Numbered from the stretch's first letter, positions 34,397 to 43,078 are shown. The stretch: 64,000 bases of DNA from Doryteuthis pealeii (GCA_023376005.1 CM042152.1:86931569-86995568), one strand, 5' to 3'. The notes: generated from the sequence alone by a model not told the origin. Made by a program: numbers and translations.

Positions 34397-34436
<40 letters not shown>
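34230..34436 (+). mobile_element. Duplicate of transposase tail plus Helitron-like 5' segment
   Basis: Repeats the order seen at 33845-34045: AATTTCTAAACGCTAAAGAG.., CAAGAATTTTATTTTTCAAC, then TCTATACATATATAAAGGGC, then (TA)n at 34404-34433. An internal deletion joins the two parts more closely. Confidence 0.7.
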
Positions 34437-34437
<1 letters not shown>

Positions 34438-34604
34438 AGTAAATACACAAGTGATGTGTTTATGATATGCCTTATTTTAGCCGACAATTTTCGGGAGAAT
34501 ATGTGCTTAATTGAAGTCGTACCTAATTTTTGAAAGTTAATTAATTAATAATTAATTAATTAGGCGGGCATACCTATTTAAATGTAAGGCTAAACAAAAT
34601 CGAG

Positions 34605-34668
34605 AAAAATCAATCTCTGTATATACATTTCGGCCTATTAGGCCTCATCAGCAGAGCTATAGATAGGA
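34605..34668 (-). ncRNA. Hammerhead ribozyme, type I with minimal stem III (candidate)
   Basis: The minus strand reads stem I CTCTG (34651-34655), CTGATGA (34645-34651 region), stem II GGCC-UAAUA-GGCC (34632-34644), GAAA (34628-34631), a stem III of two pairs plus a G-U (AUG..UAU), triplet AUA and then CAGAG, which pairs with CTCTG. Predicted cleavage falls between 34620 and 34619 on that strand. Every core base fits the CUGANGA..GAAA..NUH consensus. Very short stem III is known in hammerheads of Penelope-like elements. The surrounding element begins (TA)nTGAGAAG at about 34434. Confidence 0.7.
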
Positions 34669-34698
34669 AGACCGCCTTGTGTGTGATTCGAAACCCGA

Positions 34699-34770
34699 CT
34701 AAAGAGTACCAGCAAGGTTTGCTTCCAATAATCCAAAAGTGCAAGAATTTTATTTTTTAACAAGGTAATG
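34699..34770 (+). pseudogene. Third copy of the transposase tail
   Basis: CTAAAGAGTACCAGCAAGG..AAGTGCAAGAATTTTATT, homologous to 33855-33925 and 34240-34310. It is cut by the LTR that follows. Confidence 0.65.
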
Positions 34771-35267
34771 TGTTGTATACCTCTTTCTTTACTTTCTTTC
34801 TACTTCTATTCTTCTTCTGTTCGTCTTTTCTATCATCTGTTCTATCATCTCTTCTAGCGTCTGGACTTCGTCTGGGGACTTTGCGTCTGGTCTTCCATTG
34901 GGGATTTCTCTTTATCAGAAGCCCTGTGTCATTGGTAGTTTTTAGATAATAACACAAGACTTCGATTTACTTAGATCATATTTTATTCTCGAAATCCCCC
35001 ACCAGACTACCTGCGCAGATTGAGTCGGAGTGTGTATAACACGACTTACCACCGTCGTGGTTTTTGGCCGACTGACTAAAAATCTATTTTTAATCTAAAC
35101 CGGAAGAGGGTCTCCTCCACCGATTCTCACGGTATCCACCGGTAGGGTTCAGGATGAGGTCAAGCCTTGTCACTCATCCTTCAAGGCTGTGGGCTGCAAC
35201 TTATAACAGCCATTTTGATTTCTACACTACTGTACATAAATATTAAGAATCTAATAATTATGTAACA
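34771..35267 (+). mobile_element. Solo LTR, LTR family 1, copy 3
   Basis: A 497-bp LTR from TGTTGTATACC to TTATGTAACA with a 4-bp flank duplication AATG (34767-34770, 35268-35271). It defines the ends of the family. Small frames inside are read-throughs. Confidence 0.8.
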
Positions 35268-35324
35268 AATGCACTTAATCATAAGTTTATTTTGATCAAA
35301 AATTAAGTTGTGTTCTGGGTATGA

Positions 35325-35640
35325 TAGGTTCTGGGTACGTTCTGGGTTCTGCATCTAAGGAGATCTGGGCGTGTGGAGTACTCTTTCATTGCCATTACTC
35401 CCAGGTTTACTCTGAATAGAGTGATAGTATCTGTTAATGTACCATCTATGGGTCAAATAGATCTGTTTGAAATTTATTAGTATTAGATAGGAATACTTGA
35501 TATAGCTGTGTACAAAAAAGAAAAAAAAAACAACACTAAAAATGTAAATATAAACATATGCTATTTCCTAACCTCTGGTTATAAAATAATCCCAGACAAG
35601 TTGTCATGCCATTAAAATCAATTCACTCAATCAAAAACCA
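35325..35640 (+). mobile_element. Retroposon R copy, decayed
   Basis: TACTCCCAGGTTTACTCTG, ACCATCTATGGGTCAAATAG and ATAAAATAATCCC..GTTGTCATGCC near the 3' tail. Confidence 0.6.
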
Positions 35641-35674
35641 AGTCTTTAAACAGAGAAAACAAATAAAGAGTCCT

Positions 35675-36067
35675 TCTATACATATATATAAGGGCAGTTG
35701 TGTATATGTGTATGTCCGGAGGAAACTTTGAAAATAAAACAATTAACGACAAAATAAATATATATTATATATATATATATACATTCACTATCACCATGGC
35801 TTGCTTTTTGAGCAAAAATAATGAAAATTTTATTCATATATGGGAAGATATTTAAAAATTAAAATTACTTTAGTAACAGAAGGTAATTGAAATATGATGT
35901 TGATTGATTGAATTAATTGCCTCTTTTAAATTGTAAATTATTGAATTAAAATTTATTACTATATTGTTATATATTTACATGGGGATATTATGGGGCATCC
36001 ATTGAGGATCTCACTTGTGATAAGTAATAATGGATCTGCGAGACTAACTTTAAAAAAATCACCCCTC
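35675..36067 (+). mobile_element. Helitron copy, 3' truncated by SINE-B
   Basis: Starts TCTATACATATATATAAGGG, contains the TTCACTATCACCATGGCTTG segment and TAATGGATCTGCGAGACTAA, then stops where SINE-B begins, before the 3' hairpin. It shares about 280 bp with 33940-34205. Confidence 0.7.
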
Positions 36068-36410
36068 TACCTTGTCTTAGACTGGTAGCCTAACCAAGAT
36101 TAAAGAACCTAGTCTATCTGATGAGGGTGAGAATAGATGGATTCATGCCTTTCCCAAAAGTATTAGCACTATGTGAAATGCAAACAGCCTCACCCAGAAT
36201 TGGAACTCGTCTCATCTCATCGATTTCCTATGACGGTAACCATTACATCATGTGTCTCCATTTTAAATTAAAAAGTTTTCTTGTCTTAGACTGGTTGCCT
36301 AACCAAGATTAAAGAACCTAGTCTATCTGATGGGGGTGAGAATAGATAGATTCATGCCTTTCCCAGGGGTATTAGTGCAAAGTGAAGTTCAAAGAGCCTC
36401 ATTCAGAATT
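36068..36410 (-). mobile_element. Two SINE-B fragments in tandem
   Basis: 36068-36262 reaches the tRNA-like head (ATGTAATGGTTACCGTCATA in reverse). 36278-36410 repeats the CTTGTCTTAGACTGGTTGCC..GGTATTAGTG part. The shared GTCTATCTGATG variant suggests a local duplication. Confidence 0.65.
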
Positions 36411-36429
36411 TGAAAATATCATTATATTA

Positions 36430-36790
36430 TTTCTCTAAATTTTTTAGATGAGGCTTGATTATTTGTATTAATCGGACTATTGTCCTCATTTCATTTTATT
36501 TGTACAACGTTTTGGTTGATGTGCCCTCTGGCATTCTTCAGGTATTTCTTGTCAGACTCAGGAACCTTCTTGTCATAATTGGGAGCCATCACAGAACTTT
36601 GAACCTAACCCTTTATTCTCATTCTGCTAACCATAGCTAGGTTCAAAGTTCCCAATTACGACAAGAACGTTCCCAAGTCTGACAAGAAATACCTGAAGAA
36701 GGCTGGAGGTCACATCAGCCTAAATGTTGTAATGATAACAATGAAGATGAGGACAATAGTCTGAATAATACAAATAATACTAATTTCATC
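36430..36790. repeat. Inverted pair of SINE-C bodies
   Basis: 36430-36645 reads the body on the minus strand and 36640-36790 on the plus strand. They meet near CCATAGCTAGGTTCAAAG. Heads are missing. Confidence 0.65.
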
Positions 36791-37281
36791 ATAATTAGAG
36801 ATTGTTTGATTTGAATTGAGATTTCTTTCTAACATCCCTCTTTTCTTTCTGTTTTGTTATCTGTTAGTCTATTCAATATAGTTGATTATAAAAAAAAACA
36901 AAAAAACTTTCATGTCTTTTTCCTTTTCTCTAGAAAGATGATAATCAAATATTAAATGTGTCATTTGCTCAAATGAACTTTTGAATCAGAAGTCAAGAAT
37001 CATTGAATATTCTCATAGGTTGTTGTTGTTATTGTTGCTTTTATTTAATGTGACATTGTCTTTTAGTGCAAAGCTGAAATAGTTTGAAGAGAACAATATT
37101 TTGAAAAATCGTGTCTAAATCAATTACGTCTAAGTCTGCTTTCCTTGCAGGCAAATGATATATTTCTTGTTTTATCATAAACAGACTTTAAGATATCAAA
37201 ATTATTAAAGAAATTAGAAAGTTGGCAGCAATCTAGCGGCTCTTGATTTGATTTTGAATGTGAAAAATGACTGGATAAATA

Positions 37282-37538
37282 TAAGTAAAGTAAAGTCGTC
37301 GGGGTGGCCTAAAGTCGGTATCAGCCAGACAACGAGGGAGTCAATCCCCCTTTCACTAGTGCTAGACCAAGGAAATTGTTTTTACATCTGAGGTGGAGCG
37401 CCACACCTACCATCAGCTCCTTACTTTACCGCACAGATCCCTGTGCTACTCATACGCTGAGTTGGCGAGGGCTGGTATCGAACTAGGAACCTTGTGGTTT
37501 CTAGCCGAACGCTCTACCGACAGAGCTAAACCGGCCCC
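37282..37538 (-). mobile_element. SINE-A copy, full length
   Basis: Tail AGTAAAGTCGTCGGGGTGGC at the left and head GCTCTACCGACAGAGCTAAA at the right, both in reverse. A and B boxes are intact. Confidence 0.85.
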
Positions 37539-37539
37539 T

Positions 37540-37754
37540 GCTTAAAGTTGGTGTCAGCCAGACAGTGAGGGAGAATCCCCCTTTCACTAGTGCTAGACCA
37601 AGGAAATTGTTTTTTATGTCTGAGGTGGAGTGCCACACCTACCATCAGCTACTTACGTTACAGAACATATACTGAGTTGGCAAGGGCCGGTATTGAACCA
37701 GGAACCTTGTGGTTCCTAGTTGGATGCTCTACCGACTGAGCTAAACTGGCCTTA
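37540..37754 (-). mobile_element. SINE-A copy in tandem, 3' truncated
   Basis: A second SINE-A joined head-to-tail to the previous one, lacking the last ~25 bp of tail. It ends at GACTGAGCTAAACTGGCC. Confidence 0.8.
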
Positions 37755-37930
37755 AATATAAGTAAACAAACTAAGTAAGAAGAAACTGAAAAAATCTGAC
37801 TCAAGATAATCTCAGAGATTTTTTTTTAGATGAAGGGATTATAAATAAGATACTGCAAGATCCAATATCAGTGAATATTAGGTATGAGAATTCCTATGGA
37901 TATACACTACTGATATTTTGACAAGAAATA

Positions 37931-37931
37931 T

Positions 37932-37966
<35 letters not shown>

Positions 37967-37968
37967 TG
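37931..37968. repeat. (TA)n microsatellite
   Basis: About 38 bp of AT repeats with one interruption. Confidence 0.85.
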
Positions 37969-38155
37969 TTTAAGTCAAGGAAGATGGAAATTCCCCTGAC
38001 ACTAAAATTAATTTCCAGTGTCAATACTGATTCTACTCGGATGATTAATCTTCACTTTATTTTTTAATTATTGCAACTTGTATTAAATGGTCAAGCCAGT
38101 TTTTCCATCCTTATTACACTGAAAAATATACATAAATACACACACAGAAATACAC

Positions 38156-38159
<4 letters not shown>

Positions 38160-38203
<44 letters not shown>
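38160..38203 (+). repeat. (TG)n microsatellite
   Basis: About 43 bp of uninterrupted TG. Confidence 0.95.
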
Positions 38204-38205
<2 letters not shown>

Positions 38206-38482
38206 ATATGAGTTCAATAAGTTCCCAGTTTGACACATTTATTACCTGAAATTATTGGAATTTTTCAATCTATGTCATTAATATTCATGACAGAATTAAG
38301 TGTATTGATAAGAAAGGAGATATTAACAAAGATTTTTTGTATAAAATAACTTCTTAATCATTATATTTCATTCATATATATTTTTTTTTTTCTGCTAAAA
38401 ATAATTCCCAAATTAAATCCCAGCAAACCCAAGAGCATTATGGCTTTAAAACTAATAGTCATCCTCCTCATATACTTACTTT

Positions 38483-38513
<31 letters not shown>

Positions 38514-38546
38514 GTGAAAGGTAAAATGGATATGAATCTGACAATA

Positions 38547-38966
38547 TGTGTAGAAAGTTTTATAGAAAAAACAAAACATTACAGATTCCTGAAATTTTCC
38601 ATCTTCATCTATTGTACGGTTGGACGTATTATATTTTTTAACTTTCTTTTGTAACCAGAACATTTTCTTCAACTTTTTGATATTTATATACACCTTTACT
38701 GCAAACTCTTTTGAGTTTTTTAATGATAAAAATGCTTATAATTTAAAAAAATAAAATTAATTTTATTTTTAATGTAAAATACGCATTTTTAAAAATTATT
38801 TGAAAATTCCGGTACTGATCGAGAGCGTTCTGTGTCTTGTGATTAATGATATATTTATTTCGTTTTTCCATTTACAATGATGCTTTGATAAAGGCCGCAT
38901 ATGGTTGATACAGATTTCTGTCAGCAAAACTTTAAACATCTTGTTGTTTTTTCTATAAAACTTTCT

Positions 38967-38971
<5 letters not shown>
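38547..38971. mobile_element. TIR element with hammerhead-like 3' end
   Basis: TGTGTAGAAAGTTTTATAGA and the following AAAAACAA at 38547-38574 are inversely repeated at 38944-38971. (TG)n lies outside the left arm and (CA)n plus (TA)n outside the right arm. Near the right arm the plus strand reads TTGATAAAGGCCGC..GATACAGATTTCTGTCAGC: a decayed hammerhead core with an intact ACAG/CTGT stem III and a GUC triplet, the same module as in the 11.3-kb foldback. Confidence 0.6.
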
Positions 38972-39014
<43 letters not shown>

Positions 39015-39020
<6 letters not shown>

Positions 39021-39223
39021 AAAGGAATTAAGATATCACCTTCTTACTTTTGACACATGACTAATAGTTTTATATGTCTATAAAATAGAAAACAATTGTT
39101 AGGTGAAACTATATTTGCAGATAGAATTTCATCTGACGATTGTGTTTTCTATCTTATAGAAGACATGTAAACTATAGTCATGTGACAAAAGTAAGAAGGT
39201 AAGATCCTAATTTCTTTTAGTTT
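39015..39223. repeat. Foldback element, arms about 80 bp
   Basis: AAACTAAAAGGAATTAAGAT.. to ..AAACAATTG (39015-39098) is the inverse complement, with few changes, of 39139-39223 (..AAAGTAAGAAGGTAAGATCC..). The spacer is about 40 bp. A (TA)n tract adjoins on the left. Confidence 0.8.
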
Positions 39224-39387
39224 TTATACTGCTCTCCTGACCAGCATTTGAGAACTTTTGATTTATCATATGCTTTTTAAATGATTGTTTATTATTATCT
39301 GATTATATATATATATATATGAGTAAGAAAAGGTGGAATGAAAACATCACACAATGCTGTTAAAGAAGAAAACAATTTATAATATAA

Positions 39388-39446
39388 TCATAGCTGATAT
39401 TGATCAATATTTCGATTTTACAAAAATCATCATCAGAGCTCATTCA
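39388..39446 (-). ncRNA. Hammerhead ribozyme candidate
   Basis: The minus strand has stem I GAGCU, CTGATGA (39430-39436), one extra U, stem II GAUUUU/AAAAUC, GAAA (39410-39413), a six-pair stem III AUAUUG/CAAUAU, triplet AUC and then AGCU, which closes stem I. All core nucleotides are present; the extra base before stem II is the only oddity. The host element starts (TA)nTGAGTAAG at about 39320. Confidence 0.65.
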
Positions 39447-39724
39447 CTCCCGTAGTTGTTTGGGTCGGAGAGGAAAGTCAAAATGAGTTTACAAAACAAA
39501 AAAAAAAAAACCTTAATACTGCAAAAAACGAAAGACGTTACAATATTCACCAACGTGGGCATTTCGCGCCATATATATGTCGGGCATGTCTCATGTATAT
39601 CTTTTGTCAACAAATGTAGCGAATTTTTGAGATGTTGGCAACAAGACGAAACAATTTAAATGGAAGGGGATGGGTGTTAAGAAATGTGACGTTTGGAATT
39701 CAAAAGACTTTTAGTAAAGGAATT

Positions 39725-40020
39725 TTTTACGATTAATTGTTTTTATTATTTAAATTTTATTTTTAAGTTCTGTAATTCATAAATGATTAGATATTTACTG
39801 TAATTAGTTTTTATATATAAAGTGAAAAAGTTATGAGCGGAATATGTTAATATTTTAGAAAAGGAGTTTTTATATATTTTTATTTTACGATTAATTATTT
39901 TTAAATTTCTAATTATTATTATTATTAAGTTCTGTATTTAATAAATGATTAAATATTTATTGTGTTTTATTCTTATATATAAAGTAAAAAAAAGGTTATG
40001 GGCGGAATTGGTTATTATTT
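39725..40020 (+). repeat. Tandem duplication, about 158 bp
   Basis: GATTAATTGTTTTTATTA..ATATAAAGTGAAAAAG..GGCGGAAT recurs at 39889 with GATTAATTATTTTTA..ATATAAAGTAAAAAA..GGCGGAAT. Confidence 0.7.
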
Positions 40021-40180
40021 TAGATAATGTTAAGCGATTTGGATCTAATGTAAGGTATTATTTTATTGTTGAACATTGCAGCCATTTTTTGTCTGCAAAT
40101 CTTTTCTTTTATCCTTTCATATTGTCGGATTGTTTTAATAATATCTGGCAAAAATTGGCTGATGTATTTGCCATAGTTGA
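40020..40180 (-). pseudogene. Penelope-like element ORF fragment
   Basis: The minus-strand frame, open upstream through the ribozyme-like motif, reads INYGKYISQFLPDIIKTIRQ then YERIKEKICRQKMAAMFNN. It aligns with 5135-5401 (NFGGLIHEFHPNIKK) and with 40436-40610 (QYERIKEKF). It ends before the LPKYT motif. The assignment to Penelope-like elements is from motif resemblance. Confidence 0.5.
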
Positions 40181-40236
40181 TTGACCTAGTACTTTCTGCC
40201 CTATTGTGGTCCATCTTCAGGGTAATTTTGAAAACG
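40181..40236 (-). ncRNA. Hammerhead ribozyme candidate upstream of Penelope-like ORF
   Basis: The minus strand reads stem I AUUACC, CTGAAGA (40214-40220 region), stem II UG..CC/GG..CA, GAAA, minimal stem III AGUACU, triplet CUA, then GGUCAAU, which pairs with AUUACC allowing one bulged C. Stem II has an internal mismatch. It leads directly into the INYG open frame, as at 5.4 kb. Confidence 0.55.
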
Positions 40237-40435
40237 TACAACAATTTGTTGTTCCATTTCCTATCTATATAGGTTGGGTTTATTTTATTGTTGTTGTTAT
40301 TATTATTGTTTTTATTATCTTTTTAATATCATTATTATTTTATGAATTGTCAATGTAATTATAGGCATTTTAGAACATTGGTGCTATTATCAAAGTTTAT
40401 TTTGTTTAGTTTTGGATTTTTGTGTTTAATATGCA

Positions 40436-40566
40436 GTGATTCTAAAAACAAACTGGCAATATGAAAGGATAAAAGAAAAATTTGCAGACAAAAAATGGCT
40501 GCAATGTTCAACAATATATGCGTTCAACAATATATGCCTACAAAAAGAAATGCTGCCTAAATATAC

Positions 40567-40610
<44 letters not shown>
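40436..40610 (+). pseudogene. Penelope-like element ORF fragment, inverted copy
   Basis: Reads NWQYERIKEKFADKKWLQCS and AFNNICLQKEMLPKYT, then dissolves into (TA)n. Bases 40456-40517 are the inverse complement of 40061-40125, so the two fragments form an inverted pair. Confidence 0.5.
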
Positions 40611-40616
<6 letters not shown>

Positions 40617-40646
40617 TACATACATTATATATATATATATATATAA
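40570..40646. repeat. (TA)n and (CA)n microsatellites
   Basis: Two TA tracts with a short CA stretch between them, bounding the ribozyme-bearing elements on either side. Confidence 0.9.
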
Positions 40647-40662
40647 AGTAGACACAAGGTCA

Positions 40663-40712
40663 ACCGTGCTTGATAACAGTTTCTCACTTATGTGATCATC
40701 AGATCCAGACTA
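40663..40712 (-). ncRNA. Hammerhead-like motif, three-copy family, copy 1
   Basis: The minus strand has stem I CUGGAU, CTGATGA, stem II UCAC/GUGA, GAAA, CUGUU, then AUCAAG. The region between GAAA and stem I is too short for a proper stem III, so activity is doubtful. The ~130-bp element (40646-40770) sits between two (TA)n tracts. Confidence 0.5.
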
Positions 40713-40794
40713 CATTTGATCTATCATCAATATTGAGGACTCTTTCTTTATAAATATAGCAAAACATAACTATATATATATATATATATATTTA

Positions 40795-41045
40795 GGGGCC
40801 GGGATAGCTCAGTCGGTAGAGTGTTCAGCTAGAAACCACAAGGTTCCTAGTTTGATACCGGTCCTCGTCAACTCAGCATATGAGTAGCACAGAGATCTGT
40901 GCGGTAAAGTATGGAGCTGATGGTAGGTGTGGCGTTCCACCTCAGACGCCAAAAACAATCTCCTTGGTCTAGCGCTATTGAAAAGGGGATAGACTCCCTC
41001 GCTGACTGGCTGATACCGACTTTAGGCTACCCCGATGACGTTTTA

Positions 41046-41047
<2 letters not shown>
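40795..41047 (+). mobile_element. SINE-A copy, full length, between (TA)n tracts
   Basis: GGGGCCGGGATAGCTCAGTC head, B box GGTTCCTAGTTTGATACC, tail GATGACGTTTTACTTA running into a 40-bp (TA)n. Confidence 0.85.
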
Positions 41048-41087
<40 letters not shown>

Positions 41088-41088
<1 letters not shown>

Positions 41089-42134
41089 GGGTATTTTCCT
41101 GAAAAGTAATTTGATTATTCACAATAGATAATTCAAATTTTAGATGTTTTCTATTTGATTTAACCATTTTCCTATTTCAGTTGTTATAAAATCACTGAGA
41201 CAGAGATTTAGAAATAACCCCCACCCCCCACAAATAGTCAATATTTGAAATATTCTCAACATCAGACTTGCTTAATAAGTGTGTGCAATCAAAACTGTTA
41301 CTTCCTGAAAAATGTACTTTTTCCTCCATTCAAGACAGCATATATATTTATTTTTTTTATTAGAATTATCAACTTGTTCAGTTAGGATAGCCAGAAAGAT
41401 TTCAAACACATCTTTCAAATCAGATGTTATATTTGGCATTCTGGCAGAAAAATCTGTGTCTTTGATTAGAATTTGGTCAGCAGATGTTTCTTGAATTTCC
41501 CATGAAAAATTCACATCATTACTTTCCTAATTGAGTCGTTACTTTACCGAATGACTGCGTTAAAAGTTAGTGTCTATCTATTGACCAAATAACACATTTT
41601 AGATTTTGTGTGAAGGTGACTGACACGGTCCTTACCAAAATTTCCAATAAACTAACCACTTGTCGGCTATTGGCTGGAATACTAATGTACTTTTCAGTAG
41701 AATTGGTCTGTTTCTAAGAAGGACTAATTGAAAGTCTAGTGAGCTGGTGGGGTACAAAAGTTTAGACCCAAGAGTAAAGATGTATATATTCTGCATATAA
41801 TCAATTTGGCAATTTGAGGGTAATGACCATTTCCATTCCAGATAAAATTAAATACTTTTGTCCAGAGAAAGAGATATAAGTTCAAGTCTCACTAGGAGCT
41901 TATTCTTGTTTCCAGTGTGTAGTGTTCCATGGATTTGTAAAAGTGATGAGCCATGTATATATTTACCTAACCCCTCCACCATGAGCAGGATGTAACATAC
42001 AGAGTTAATTTTTAAGTGGAGTACAGCTGGTCAGAATTATGTTTTCTTTCTCCTAGACTGGTTGCCTTACCAAGGCATCTAAAATTTGAATTGTCTATTG
42101 TGAATAATCAAATTACTTTTCAGGAAAATACCTC
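41088..42134. repeat. Widely spaced inverted repeat, 59-bp arms
   Basis: GGGGTATTTTCCTGAAAAGT.. to ..TTTTAGATG (41088-41146) is the inverse complement of 42076-42134 with a couple of changes. The 0.93-kb interior (41147-42075) has no ORF of note and includes a truncated SINE-B. Could be a DNA transposon; no target duplication is visible. Confidence 0.6.
41955..42075 (-). mobile_element. SINE-B 3' fragment
   Basis: ATTTACCTAACCCCTCCACC..GACTGGTTGCCTTACCAAGG, cut off at the inverted-repeat arm. Confidence 0.65.
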
Positions 42135-42186
42135 CAAGAAAATGTAAACAAAGTTTTGGGTTACCATATATATATATATATATATA

Positions 42187-42382
42187 TGAGAAGAAAATAT
42201 TTAAAAAATATAACAAACACAGGATGTTATGATCAGGGGAAACAATGTGTCAATACTTAAGCATTTTGGTATATTGTACCATCTTCAGGACACTGTTGAG
42301 TAATGTTTATGAGAGGGACAAATGAAAGATGTTAAGTGTATAGTGAATATGATGTTATTAATTTCCTCACTGTATTCCCATA
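42187..42382 (-). mobile_element. Hammerhead-bearing element between (TA)n tracts
   Basis: Begins TGAGAAGAAAATATT right after (TA)n, like 34434 and 39320, and ends in a second (TA)n. The ribozyme-like motif is at 42244-42300. Confidence 0.6.
42244..42300 (-). ncRNA. Hammerhead ribozyme candidate, G12 mutated
   Basis: The minus strand has stem I GUGUC, CTGAAGA, extra U, stem II GGUA/UACC, AAAA instead of GAAA, a palindromic stem III AUGCUUAAGUAU, triplet AUU, then GACAC, which pairs perfectly with GUGUC. The helices are intact; the G12 change would probably impair catalysis. Confidence 0.55.
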
Positions 42383-42393
42383 TATATATATAG

Positions 42394-42519
42394 TTATGTT
42401 TTGCTATATTTATAAAGAAAGAGTCCTCAATATTGATGATAGATCATAGGTAGTCTTGATCTGATGATCACATAAGTGAGAAACTATCATCAAGCACAGT
42501 TGACCTTGTGTCTACTTTA
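42394..42519 (+). mobile_element. Three-copy hammerhead element, copy 2
   Basis: The same element as 40646-40770 in reverse orientation, again bounded by (TA)n on both sides. Contains GAAAGAGTCCTCAATATTGA and ends GTTGACCTTGTGTCTAC. Confidence 0.65.
42451..42500 (+). ncRNA. Hammerhead-like motif, three-copy family, copy 2
   Basis: Stem I CUUGAU pairs perfectly with AUCAAG (6 bp). CTGATGA, stem II UCAC-AUAA-GUGA and GAAA are all intact. Stem III is only an A-U pair with a CUA loop and AUC triplet. Confidence 0.55.
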
Positions 42520-42535
42520 TATATATATATATATC

Positions 42536-42796
42536 AAAGAAATGGATACAATAGAAACCTACTCGAGTTTCACCATAAGGATCTTCAGTGTTAAATCCAC
42601 TGAATTAATTGAGGTACCGATTAATTGCAGCCGATTACATTTGTGTTTATAGAATTTAGATGTTATGTTACATCTTATTCAATGAACACACGTGTAATCA
42701 GCTGCAATTAATCGGTACCTCGATTAATTCAGTGGATTTAACACTGAAGATCCTTATGGTGAAACTCGAGTAGGTTTCTATTGTATCCATTTCTTT
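42536..42796. repeat. Long near-perfect foldback element
   Basis: Arms of about 111 bp (42536-42647 and 42685-42796) are inverse complements with only a few differences, around a 37-bp AT-rich centre. Each arm carries CACTGAAGATCC..GGTGAAACTCGAGTAGG, a hammerhead-like core with a CUC/GAG stem III and a GUA triplet, so the motif exists on both strands (+ at 42735-42785, - at 42547-42597). (TA)n flanks the left side. Confidence 0.85.
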
Positions 42797-42911
42797 AATA
42801 AATTTGCTCTACTTTGTATTGAGCACTTTGTATTTATTATATCGCTGACTTAACCCCTGGATTTTGTGCACCTCCAACGATCGTGCCCATATTCACCGGT
42901 AAGCCACCTTT

Positions 42912-42935
42912 TATATATATATATATATATATATA
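42912..42935. repeat. (TA)n microsatellite
   Basis: About 24 bp of TA just upstream of copy 3 of the three-copy element. Confidence 0.9.
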
Positions 42936-42957
42936 ATCATATAATGATAAACATAAT

Positions 42958-43078
42958 TAAATGTCATGCTATATCTATATAGAAAGAGTACTTAATATTG
43001 GTGATAGATCATATGTAGTCTTCATTTGATGATCACATAAGTGAGAAACCTACAGTCATCAAGCACTGTTTCATGTAG
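42958..43078 (+). mobile_element. Three-copy hammerhead element, copy 3
   Basis: ATGTCATGCTATATC..GAAAGAGTACTTAATATTG..CATCAAGCACTG matches the copies at 40.7 and 42.4 kb. The motif at 43020-43065 has UUGATGA for CTGATGA, but stem II, GAAA and the best stem III of the three (C..G around CUACA, triplet GUC). Confidence 0.6.
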
